The notes under the pieces: generated by a model | What the model saw: only the letters and a program-made list of their open reading frames with translations | Database searches by the model: none | Told to the model about the DNA's origin: nothing | Origin: an uncultured Eubacteriales bacterium | Lineage (GTDB): Bacteria > Bacillota > Clostridia > Oscillospirales > Oscillospiraceae | NCBI GenBank assembly: GCA_900554625.1 | Contig: USHP01000117.1 | Coordinates: 1-6,524, forward strand | Length of the DNA stretch: 6,524 bases | Direction: 5' to 3' | Shown here: positions 1 to 6,310 of the stretch, in pieces | How the letters are laid out: each line of letters begins with the position of its first letter | Numbering within the stretch: the first letter of the stretch is position 1 | Position numbers and translations under genes: made by a program

Positions 1-292
1 CGATCTCGACCGGCAGCGGATCGGTCCGGTAGACCGTGCCGTCGACGGCGACCTCCGCCGCGCCGATCGTGACGTTGCCCGCCGTCTGGGGCAGCAGCAC
101 GAAGGTATAGGTGACGTTGACGCTCCGCGTCATCGAGCCGTTGGTGATCTGCATCGAGGAACCCTTCGACACGGCAGGCCCCGCCAGCACGTCGAAGCCC
201 TCGAACGACGGCGCCCGGAAGGTGTCGTCGTCCGGGGAGGCGTTGAGCGAGAACTCCACGCGGAAGGCCTCGCCCACGGCCACCGTCAGCGG
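1..292 (-). CDS. batD: BatD-like oxygen tolerance protein, internal fragment (Bacteroidota origin, partial at both ends)
   Basis: Read on the minus strand, this stretch is open throughout and gives about 97 residues. They begin TVAVGEAFRVEFSLNAS, continue with FRAPSFEGFDVLAGP, a serine/threonine-rich segment ending in VTYTFVLLPQ, then GNVTIGAAEVAVDG and a TDPLPVEI end. This order matches the N-terminal periplasmic beta-sandwich region of BatD, the large single-pass protein of the Bat aerotolerance operon common in Bacteroidota. The signal peptide expected just before it is absent because the sequence switches to lacZ at the junction, and the rest of the protein lies beyond the window edge. 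Base composition is clearly richer in G and C than the neighbouring genes, with codons ending almost always in G or C. The codon register differs from the adjoining lacZ register, so this is not a fusion protein. The family call comes from recalled motif similarity; the exact source genus (Alistipes-like) is a guess. Confidence 0.75.
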
Positions 293-300
293 CGACGATG
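284..300. other. Probable chimeric junction between two genomes
   Basis: Recognisable LacZ sequence on the minus strand ends at about 294 with the conserved FSGNGIV segment, where the family normally continues toward its next domain. Recognisable BatD sequence begins at about 292 in a different codon register. Composition changes sharply at the same place. There is no transposase, inverted repeat, tRNA or target duplication to suggest a natural insertion. An assembly join between a Bacteroidota and a Clostridia read set is the simplest reading. Confidence 0.75.
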
Positions 301-2072
301 CCGTTGCCGCTGAAATTGTAGTCTGTCTGCCGCTCGCCGAAGTCGCCGCCGTAGCCCAGCACCTGCTGACCGTTTACGTTGGTATAGAATAGGGCCTGAT
401 CCATGTAATCCCAGATGAAGCCTCCGTGATACTGGGTAAATTCCTCGCCCAGCCGGACGTAGCTTTCCATACCGCCCAGGGAGTTGCCCATATTGTGCAT
501 GTACTCACAATTTAAGTAGGGCTTGCCGCCATCGGTTTCCAGGTATTCCCGGATTTGCTCCGGAGTGGCGTACATCCGGGATTCCACATCGGAGATGGGA
601 TCAAATTCCCGGCAGTGGAACACGCCTTCGTAGTGTACCACCCGGCTGGGGTCCACGCTGCGGAAATAGTCCGCCATTGCCATAATATCGGAACCTGCGT
701 AAGATTCGTTGCCGCAGGACCAGAAGAGAATGGAAACATGGTTCTTGTCCCGCTCGAACATGGACTTTGCCCGATCCAGCACACAATCCAGCCACTGGGG
801 CAGGCTGGCGGGGATGTTCCAGGAGGGATCAATGATGGGGTCTTTCTGCCAGGAACCGTGGGTCTCCATGTTGGTTTCGTCCATCATGTAGATTCCGTTG
901 CGGTCGCACATGTGGTACCATTCGGTGCGGTTGGGGTAATGGGAGGTGCGCACAGCGTTGATGTTGTTGCGCTTGAAGGTAGCCATGGCCTTTTCCATAT
1001 CGGCAAGGGTGATGGCCCGGCCGGTATGGGGGTTCCATTCGTGGCGGTTGACGCCGTTGAGCATCAGCCGGTTCCCGTTGAGGTAGAGTACCTTGTCCCG
1101 CAGTTCAAAGCGGCGGAAGCCGGTGTCGTAGGGGATAAATTCGGTGATTTGGCCATTTTCATCCAGAACCGTCAGCTCCACCCGGTACAGCTCGGGGCTT
1201 CCGTGATCCCACAGACGGACGTGGTCAAAGGCAAACTCCTGGCTGACCCAATAGGCGCCTTCTTCCTTCAGCTCCAGACTGCCGTCAAAGAGCACCCCGT
1301 CGGCGCTGTGGAAGATTTTTGCCCGGACAGCGGCGCTGCCTTCCAGCAAAAGCCGGATGTTCAGGCTGCCGCTTTCGTTGTCGGGGTTTAATGTGGTGCG
1401 AATCCACAGATCCTGGACATGGGCATGGGGTTTGGCATACAGGTAGACGGAGCGGAAAATGCCGGAGAACCGGAAAAAGTCCTGATCTTCCAGCCAGGCT
1501 GCGCTGCTGCGCTTGTGCACCTGGACACAAAGCCGGTTGCCGTAGCTGCGGATGTAGGGGGTCAGGTCGAACTCAGAGGGGGTGAAGGTATCTTCACAGT
1601 ATCCCACAAACTGTCCGTTGAGCCAGATGTAAGCGGCCTGTTCAATGCCCTGGAAGGAAACACACACGGTTTTTCCCATGAGGCCCGGGTCCAGATCGAA
1701 TTCCCGGACATAGCAGCCTACGGGATTATCCTCCCAGTCAATCTGAGGCGGACGCAGGTAGGCGTGGCCATCCCAGGGATAGAGTTTATTGATGTACTGA
1801 ATCTGACCGTAACCCTGGGTTTCTATATGCCCGGGGACGGTGATGGTGCCAAAGTTCGTCAGGTCATATCCTTCCTGCCAGAAATTTTCCGGACGGGAAG
1901 CGGGATTGGGGCTCCAGGAAAAGCGCCACTGTCCGTCTAAGGCTTGACGCAGGGAGCTGTTTCCTTGGGCAGCCTCCTGGGAAGAGGCATAACAAATGTG
2001 ATCAGAATGGGCATCCAGTCGGTTCACACGGAACACGGTAGGGTCTGCCAGCCAGTTGAGATCTGCCTGCAT
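294..2072 (-). CDS. lacZ: LacZ-type beta-galactosidase (GH2), 3'-truncated at the junction
   Basis: This enzyme hydrolyses terminal beta-D-galactosides such as lactose in the cytoplasm; no signal peptide is visible. About 593 residues are present of the roughly 1,000 usual for LacZ. The order is a sugar-binding jelly-roll domain (about 40-210), an immunoglobulin-like domain (about 210-310), then the TIM barrel from about 312. Key residues are visible: GVNRHEWNP (H344, E345), the metal-site pair in NMETHG (E403, H405), the acid/base E456 in WSCGNES, the nucleophile E523 in LNCEYMHNMGNS, the WDYMDQALF segment, YGGDFGE, and N590 in FSGNGI. They correspond to E416, H418, E461, E537 and N604 of the E. 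coli enzyme. The beta-sandwich and C-terminal small-chain domains are missing because the contig changes genome here. The lacZ frame happens to stay open to the window start, but residues past about 593 are not LacZ. The ATG at 2072 follows AAGGAG with 8-base spacing and gives a typical LacZ N-terminus. Confidence 0.93.
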
Positions 2073-2080
2073 GGTGTTGT

Positions 2081-2089
2081 CTCCTTCAC
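2081..2089 (-). promoter_or_regulatory. Ribosome binding site of lacZ
   Basis: On the minus strand the sequence GTGAAGGAG ends 8 bases before the ATG at 2072. It fixes that ATG as the start. Confidence 0.85.
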
Positions 2090-2114
2090 ATGATATTTCG
2101 GTTGTCTGACATTC

Positions 2115-2143
2115 AGTATAGCAAAGGTAAGCGGCTTCGTCAA
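2115..2143 (-). promoter_or_regulatory. Predicted sigma-A promoter of lacZ
   Basis: On the minus strand there is a -35 element TTGACG (2143-2138), a 17-base spacer, and a -10 element TATACT (2120-2115) preceded by TGC, an extended -10. The expected transcription start is near 2108, giving a leader of about 36 bases that includes the ribosome binding site. Both hexamers are one mismatch from consensus and the spacer is optimal, so the call is strong for a prediction by eye. Confidence 0.8.
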
Positions 2144-2219
2144 CGGATTGGGAAAATGGAAGAAAGGTAAGAGGAATATCAGCGAAATATATGGAGAATA
2201 TGTCCAAAATGGCTTTAGA

Positions 2220-2259
2220 ATTTGCAACAAATCGGAAAAAAGTCCAATTTTCCGGAAAA
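2220..2259. promoter_or_regulatory. Candidate operator cluster: direct repeat CGGAAAA x2 and palindromes
   Basis: The cluster begins with ATTTG-CAA-CAAAT (2220-2232), a perfect 5-bp inverted repeat. It continues with CGGAAAA at 2233-2239, repeated exactly at 2253-2259, an offset of 20 bases or about two helical turns. The second copy is the right half of the perfect 12-bp palindrome TTTTCCGGAAAA (2248-2259). CGGAAAA (2233-2239) also pairs with TTTTCCG (2248-2254) as a 7-bp inverted repeat with an 8-base gap. Its position, roughly 75-85 bases upstream of both -35 elements, would allow one regulator to serve both directions. Function is inferred from symmetry only; the protein that would bind is unknown. 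Confidence 0.4.
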
Positions 2260-2311
2260 GGATTTATCAATTTGAATTTTTGGCAGATTCAACAGATTTG
2301 CGGATGAAACA

Positions 2312-2329
2312 TTGTGTATTCATACAAAA
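2312..2329. promoter_or_regulatory. Imperfect palindrome upstream of the mglB promoter
   Basis: TTGTGTA and TACAAAA form an inverted repeat with a 4-base centre and 6 of 7 pairs matching. It ends 13 bases before the mglB -35 element, a usual place for an activator site. AT-rich sequence makes chance symmetry likely, so the call is tentative. Confidence 0.25.
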
Positions 2330-2342
2330 TTCATAAAACTGC

Positions 2343-2371
2343 TTTACAGCAACCTACAAAATTGCTATATT
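2343..2371 (+). promoter_or_regulatory. Predicted sigma-A promoter of mglB
   Basis: The -35 element TTTACA (2343-2348) and the -10 element TATATT (2366-2371) are separated by 17 bases, and TGC directly precedes the -10, giving an extended -10. The start of transcription is expected near 2378, leaving a leader of about 46 bases before the ATG at 2424. It would drive mglB and, through readthrough of the hairpin at 3580, the rest of the operon. Confidence 0.8.
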
Positions 2372-2405
2372 TAACTTGATTTTGAGGGCACCGCTCTCAA
2401 AAAAC

Positions 2406-2413
2406 AAAGGAGG
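2406..2413 (+). promoter_or_regulatory. Ribosome binding site of mglB
   Basis: AAAGGAGG lies 10 bases before the ATG at 2424. It supports that ATG over the in-frame TTG at 2376, which would put non-signal residues ahead of a classic signal peptide. Confidence 0.9.
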
Positions 2414-2423
2414 AAAAATCAAA

Positions 2424-3563
2424 ATGAAAAAGGTAATTGCACTTGCACTGGCTCTGGTCATGGCTCTGGGCCTGGTAGCTTGCGGCTCCGCAGCTCCCGC
2501 TACCGAGACCACTGCTGCCGCCGCTGAGGGCGACGCTGTTGTGGAAACCACCGCTGCCGCTGCAGAAGCTGCTGGTGTCGATGGCGAAGTCTCCATCTTC
2601 TGGTACACCTTCGGTGATACCTACCTGTCCAGCGTGCGTTCCGCTATGAACGCTGCCTGGGACGCTGCCGGCATCAAGTATCATGACTACGATGCCAACA
2701 ACAGCCAGACCACTCAGACCGAGCAGATTCAGACTGCTATCACCAAGGGCACCTCTGTCCTGGTGGTAAACATCGTGGACGCCAGCTCCGACGACGCTAC
2801 TCAGGCCATTGTTGACATGGCTAAGAACGCCGATATTCCTCTGGTGTTCTTCAACCGTTCCGTCTCCGAGGAGATCGTTTCCGCTTATGACAAGGCTGCT
2901 TACGTTGGCACTGACTACACTCAGGCCGGCCACATGCAGGGCGAGATGATCGGTACTTACGTTCTGGAGAACTATGAGACCCTGGATCTGAACGGCGACG
3001 GCGAGATCTCCTACGTTATGTTCAAGGGCCAGGAAGGCAACATGGAAGCTGATGCTCGTACCCAGTACGGTGTTGAGGATGCCGACAAGGTTCTGACCGA
3101 GGCTGGCAAGCCCGCTCTGGTGTTCTATGATGATGCCAACCCCTCCAAGTACCTGCTGGATGCCAACGGTGCCTGGTCTGCTGAGCAGGGCCAGAACCTG
3201 ATGCAGACCCTGCTGTCCAAGTACTCCGAGGACAACGGCAACATGGTTGAGCTGGTTATCGCCAACAACGACGACATGGGCCTGGGCGCTATCTCCGCTC
3301 TGCAGAACGCTGGCTACAACAAGGAAGGCGGCAAGTACATTCCTGTCTTCGGCGTTGACGCTACCGACGCTGCCAAGGAAGCTATTGCAGCTGGCTCCAT
3401 GACCGGTACCATCAAGCAGGATGCCGAGGGTATGGCTAACGCTGTTGTGACCATCTCCAAGAACCTGGCCACCGGCGCTGACAAGTTCGACACCATCGAC
3501 ACCGCTAACGTGGTGGGCACCTGGCGTGTGAACATCCCCTACTCTGCTTACACTGGCGAATAA
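2424..3563 (+). CDS. mglB: Galactose/glucose-binding lipoprotein of the Mgl ABC importer
   Basis: This 379-residue surface lipoprotein should bind galactose or glucose and deliver it to MglAC. The N-terminus is a lipoprotein signal peptide (two lysines, a hydrophobic stretch, lipobox LVAC with C20), followed by an Ala/Thr/Glu-rich tether (about 21-54) that contains ETTAAAAE twice. The rest is a periplasmic-binding-protein fold of the MglB type: an N-terminal YTFGD segment (Y61, D65), VFFN (N144), a calcium-loop DLNGDGEIS (188-196) with its distant glutamate E276, EADARTQY (R212), W251, ANND (N282) and FGVDA (D312). These align by eye with E. coli sugar contacts Y10, D14, N91, R158, W183, N211 and D236. 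Contacts H152, D154 and N256 of E. coli appear as N206, E208 and Q332, so the exact sugar preference is uncertain. It is first in an operon and separated from mglA by a hairpin. Codon use is strongly biased, suggesting high expression. Confidence 0.93.
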   Translation: MKKVIALALALVMALGLVACGSAAPATETTAAAAEGDAVVETTAAAAEAAGVDGEVSIFWYTFGDTYLSSVRSAMNAAWDAAGIKYHDYDANNSQTTQTEQIQTAITKGTSVLVVNIVDASSDDATQAIVDMAKNADIPLVFFNRSVSEEIVSAYDKAAYVGTDYTQAGHMQGEMIGTYVLENYETLDLNGDGEISYVMFKGQEGNMEADARTQYGVEDADKVLTEAGKPALVFYDDANPSKYLLDANGAWSAEQGQNLMQTLLSKYSEDNGNMVELVIANNDDMGLGAISALQNAGYNKEGGKYIPVFGVDATDAAKEAIAAGSMTGTIKQDAEGMANAVVTISKNLATGADKFDTIDTANVVGTWRVNIPYSAYTGE

Positions 3564-3579
3564 GCTATCAATTGCAGCG

Positions 3580-3609
3580 AAAGCAGCCGCGTCTCGGCGC
3601 GGCTGCTTT
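3580..3609 (+). terminator. GC-rich hairpin after mglB: partial terminator or mRNA-stabilising stem
   Basis: A perfect 12-bp inverted repeat (AAAGCAGCCGCG and its complement) encloses a 6-base loop and begins 16 bases after the mglB stop. The T-tract after the stem is poor: three T residues at the end of the right arm, then a mixed G/T/C stretch. It therefore looks like a leaky terminator or a 3' stabilising stem that would make MglB more abundant than MglA and MglC. No other promoter is obvious before mglA, so readthrough is expected. Confidence 0.75.
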
Positions 3610-3706
3610 GGTTACTCTTGGATCTTTTGCAGCATGAGGTCATGCCCATGAACCATCGTGGGCGTGCCCCGATTCTGCAAAATCCGGGTAACCAGCATTT
3701 CACAAC

Positions 3707-3712
3707 AGGAGG
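3707..3712 (+). promoter_or_regulatory. Ribosome binding site deciding the TTG start of mglA
   Basis: AGGAGG lies 8 bases before a TTG at 3721. No comparable site precedes the in-frame GTG at 3658 or the in-frame ATG at 3754, so TTG is chosen. Confidence 0.8.
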
Positions 3713-3720
3713 CGAAACAT

Positions 3721-5232
3721 TTGGAAAAGAATCAAGAATCCGTCCTGCTGCGAATGGAGGGAATCGTCAAGGAATTTCCCGGTGTCAAGGCCCTTGACGG
3801 TGTCAACCTGACAGTACGGGCCGGTACGGTGCATGCCCTGATGGGCGAAAATGGTGCCGGTAAGTCCACCTTGATGAAATGTCTGTTCGGCGTTTACAAG
3901 AAGGACGCTGGTAAGATCTTCCTCAACGGCCAGGAAGTAAACTTTAAAAATTCCAAGGAAGCCCTGGAAAACGGTGTTGCCATGGTGCATCAGGAGCTGA
4001 ACCAGGCTCTGAAGCGCAACGTCATGGACAACATGTGGCTGGGCCGGTTCCCCATGGTCGCAAAGGGGATTCCCCTGACCAGCGAAAAGAAAATGTATGA
4101 TGCCACCATGAAAGTGTTTGATGAGCTTGGCATCAAAGTCAACCCCAGAACCGTGATGAGCACCATGCCGGTGTCTCAGCGGCAGATGGTGGAAATTGCC
4201 AAGGCAGTTTCCTATAATTCCAAGATCATTGTGTTCGACGAGCCTACTTCCTCCCTGACGGAAGTGGAAGTGGAACACCTGTTCCAGATTATCAACATGC
4301 TCCGGGACCGTGGCTGCGGCATCATCTACATCTCCCACAAGATGGAAGAGATCCTGCGGATTTCCGATGACATCACCGTTATGCGTGACGGTCAGTGGAT
4401 TGCCACCAAGCCCGCCAAGGAGCTGACCATGGATGAAATCATCCGCCTGATGGTTGGCCGTGAACTGACCAACCGCTATCCCCACAAAGACAACGTGGTG
4501 GGCGAGGAACTGCTCCGGGTGGAGGGCCTGACCGCCATGTATTCCCACATCAAAGATGTTTCCTTCACCGCCAGAAAGGGCGAGGTTCTGGGCATTGCAG
4601 GCCTGGATGCCTCCGGCCGTACGGAAGTGCTGGAGAACATCTTCGGCGTTGCCACCCGCAAGAGCGGCAAGATTTTCCTCAATGGCAAGCAGGTGCGCAA
4701 CCGCAACGCCAAGGAATCCATCAGCAACGGATTTGCTCTGCTGACGGAAGAGCGCCGGGCAAACGGTATCTTCGGCATCCTGAATATTCGGGAGAATACC
4801 GTTATTTCCAGCCTGAAGAGCTACCTGAACGGCCCGCTGCTGAGCAATAAGAAAATGTCCGATGCTACCGAATGGAGCATCGAAGCCATGCATATCAAAA
4901 CTCCCAGCCAGTACACCCAGATTCGCTCCCTCTCCGGCGGCAACCAGCAGAAGGTTATTTTGGGCCGTTGGCTGAAGACCGAGCCGACTGTACTGCTGCT
5001 GGACGAGCCTACCCGTGGTATCGACGTGGGCGCAAAATATGAGATTTACCAGCTGATCCTGAATCTGGCAAAGCAGGGCAAGACTGTCATTATGGTCTCT
5101 TCGGAAATGCCCGAGCTGCTGGGCGTGTGCGACCGGATTTTGGTTATGTCCGGCGGACGCCTGGCCGGTGAGGTCGATGCCAGAAACACCTCGCAGGAAG
5201 AGATTATGACCCTTGCCGCTAAGTTTGCTTAA
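3721..5232 (+). CDS. mglA: Galactose/methyl-galactoside ABC importer, double ATP-binding subunit
   Basis: This 503-residue cytoplasmic ATPase powers sugar import with MglB and MglC; E. coli MglA is about the same length. It carries two fused nucleotide-binding domains. The first has Walker [10 protein letters not shown] (42-50, K48), a degenerate signature [11 protein letters not shown] (from 149), Walker [11 protein letters not shown] (D173, E174) and the switch histidine H206 in ISHKMEE. The second has a degenerate Walker A region GLDASGRTE (294-302) lacking the lysine, an intact LSGGNQQK signature (404-411), Walker [12 protein letters not shown] (D428, E429), and serine in place of the switch histidine (VSSEMPE). 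This asymmetry is normal for the RbsA/MglA/XylG group, where only one composite site is fully catalytic. The TTG start is chosen by its ribosome binding site and gives the expected N-terminus. The stop codon at 5230-5232 overlaps the mglC ribosome binding site, consistent with coupled translation. Confidence 0.92.
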   Translation: MEKNQESVLLRMEGIVKEFPGVKALDGVNLTVRAGTVHALMGENGAGKSTLMKCLFGVYKKDAGKIFLNGQEVNFKNSKEALENGVAMVHQELNQALKRNVMDNMWLGRFPMVAKGIPLTSEKKMYDATMKVFDELGIKVNPRTVMSTMPVSQRQMVEIAKAVSYNSKIIVFDEPTSSLTEVEVEHLFQIINMLRDRGCGIIYISHKMEEILRISDDITVMRDGQWIATKPAKELTMDEIIRLMVGRELTNRYPHKDNVVGEELLRVEGLTAMYSHIKDVSFTARKGEVLGIAGLDASGRTEVLENIFGVATRKSGKIFLNGKQVRNRNAKESISNGFALLTEERRANGIFGILNIRENTVISSLKSYLNGPLLSNKKMSDATEWSIEAMHIKTPSQYTQIRSLSGGNQQKVILGRWLKTEPTVLLLDEPTRGIDVGAKYEIYQLILNLAKQGKTVIMVSSEMPELLGVCDRILVMSGGRLAGEVDARNTSQEEIMTLAAKFA

Positions 5233-5237
5233 GGAGG
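5231..5237 (+). promoter_or_regulatory. Ribosome binding site deciding the GTG start of mglC
   Basis: AAGGAGG overlaps the mglA stop codon and lies 8 bases before the GTG at 5246. There is no ATG nearby in this frame, and an earlier in-frame TTG at 5213 has no such site. Confidence 0.85.
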
Positions 5238-5245
5238 AATCAACC

Positions 5246-6310
5246 GTGACCAAATTAAAAGCCAATAAGCCTTCCAAGATTGAAGAACTGAAGGCTATGA
5301 CCCCCAAAGACAGAAAGCGCGCCATTGGCGATCTGCTGATGAACAATGCCATGTTCATCATCATTGCCATTGCGGTCGTGGGCATTTACATTGCGGAGCC
5401 TACCTTCCTGTCCCTGCCCTCCATTGTCAACATCATCAACCTGACCGCAGCCAAGCTGCCCATTGCTCTGGGCGTCGGCGGCTGTATCATCCTGGCCGGT
5501 ACCGATATTTCTGCCGGTCGTGTGGTCGGCCTTTCTGCCTGTATCGCTGCCGGTCTGCAGCTGACTACCAATAAGCTGTTCCCTGGCCTGCAGGTTATGC
5601 CTGTTCCTGTGGCCATTCTGGCTGTGCTGGCTGTGGGCGCCTGTGTGGGCTTTGTCAACGGCTTCTTCATGGCCAAGTTCAAGCTGCATCCCTTCATCGT
5701 CACCCTGTCCACCCAGCTGATCGTCTACGGCATCATCCTGATCTTCATGCAGCTGGGCACCAACTCCGGCCAGACTCTGTCCGGCATGAGCGAGGGTTAC
5801 CGTAACTTCGTCACCGGCGAACTGTTCAAGGTCGGCAACACCACGGTTCCCCGTTATGTGCTCTACTCCGCTATCATTGCTGTGGTTGTGTGGGTCATCT
5901 GGAATAAGACCACCTTCGGCAAGAATATGTACGCTGTGGGTTCCAACGAGGATGCCGCCAACGTCTCCGGCGTCAATGTTACGAAGACCATCATCATGGT
6001 TTTCATCCTGGCTGGTATGCTCTACGGCCTGACCGGCTTCATGGATGCTGCTCGTATCGCCTCCGTTAACGCCAACACCGGTCTGAACTACGAGTCTGAT
6101 GCCATTGCAGCCTGCGTCATCGGTGGTATCTCCTTCGTCGGTGGTATTGGTAAGGTCAGCGGCGCCATCATCGGCGTTCTGCTGCTGCAGGTCATCTTCG
6201 TGGGTCTGAACTACCTGTCCGTGGACCCCAACCTGCTGTACATCGTTAAGGGTATGATTATCCTGGTGGCCTGCTCCATCGACATGAGAAAGTACCTGGT
6301 TCGTAAGTAA
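5246..6310 (+). CDS. mglC: Galactose/methyl-galactoside ABC importer, permease
   Basis: This 354-residue membrane protein should form the sugar channel of the Mgl importer, probably as a homodimer. It belongs to the branched-chain/ribose-type permease family. A charged cytoplasmic N-terminus (about 1-33) is somewhat longer than in E. coli MglC (336 residues). It is followed by repeated hydrophobic segments, the first at about 35-50. Diagnostic stretches are PTFLS, ALGVGG followed by GTDISAGR (85-92), a VNGFFMAKFKLHPFIVTL segment, WNKTTFGKNMYAVGSN, VSGVNV, and DAIAACVIGG (285-294) leading to GGIGKVSGA. All of these match MglC closely in order. The GTG start lies 13 bases after the mglA stop with a strong ribosome binding site. 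The stop TAA shares its last base with the ATG of the next gene, so the downstream protein is probably made by coupled translation. Confidence 0.93.
   Translation: MTKLKANKPSKIEELKAMTPKDRKRAIGDLLMNNAMFIIIAIAVVGIYIAEPTFLSLPSIVNIINLTAAKLPIALGVGGCIILAGTDISAGRVVGLSACIAAGLQLTTNKLFPGLQVMPVPVAILAVLAVGACVGFVNGFFMAKFKLHPFIVTLSTQLIVYGIILIFMQLGTNSGQTLSGMSEGYRNFVTGELFKVGNTTVPRYVLYSAIIAVVVWVIWNKTTFGKNMYAVGSNEDAANVSGVNVTKTIIMVFILAGMLYGLTGFMDAARIASVNANTGLNYESDAIAACVIGGISFVGGIGKVSGAIIGVLLLQVIFVGLNYLSVDPNLLYIVKGMIILVACSIDMRKYLVRK

Larger units (their letters stand above)
2073..2423. other. Divergent intergenic control region between lacZ and mglB
   Basis: These 351 bases separate two divergent transcription units. 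The stretch from about 2150 to 2400 is AT-rich compared with the genes. It contains one predicted promoter facing each way, two ribosome binding sites, and several symmetric or repeated motifs, listed separately, about midway between the promoters. I see no convincing gene, RNA gene or riboswitch in it. Two short open frames crossing it (62 and 68 codons) lack ribosome binding sites and recognisable content. Confidence 0.8.

Noticed and set aside
111..392. 93-codon plus-strand open frame across the junction
   Set aside because: It is the complement of batD and lacZ fragments and crosses a probable assembly join, so it cannot be a real gene.
555..1391. 278-codon plus-strand open frame opposite lacZ
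   Set aside because: It is antisense to a clear GH2 enzyme with intact catalytic motifs; it has no ribosome binding site or recognisable domain and reflects codon bias of the opposite strand.
2126..2139. Weak cre-like (CcpA) site within the lacZ promoter spacer
   Set aside because: It has the central CG and some flanking matches but misses three defined positions of the consensus; not good enough to annotate, though its location would suit catabolite repression.
2024..2336. Two short open frames in the divergent region (68 codons minus, 62 codons plus)
   Set aside because: Neither has a ribosome binding site; one overlaps the lacZ start and both cover the predicted promoters or operator motifs.
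2376..2423. Upstream in-frame TTG as the mglB start
   Set aside because: It lies at the predicted transcription start, lacks a ribosome binding site and would bury the lipoprotein signal peptide behind 16 extra residues.
2073..2423. Possible riboswitch, CRISPR or mobile element in the control region
   Set aside because: Both predicted leaders are shorter than 50 bases, there is no regular repeat-spacer pattern, and no transposase or terminal repeats are seen.
3658..3720. Upstream in-frame GTG as the mglA start
   Set aside because: No ribosome binding site precedes it, and the extra 21 residues resemble no part of MglA; they span the actual AGGAGG site.
3771..3820. Small palindrome TCAAGGCCCTTGA and repeated GGTGTCAA early in mglA
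   Set aside because: It lies in conserved coding sequence for the [12 protein letters not shown] motif, and the repetition follows from the codons used.
3700..5385. 561-codon minus-strand open frame opposite mglA and the mglC start
   Set aside because: It covers a fully conserved ATPase on the other strand, has His/Gln/Gly-rich composition without domain logic, and spans two genes and their ribosome binding sites.
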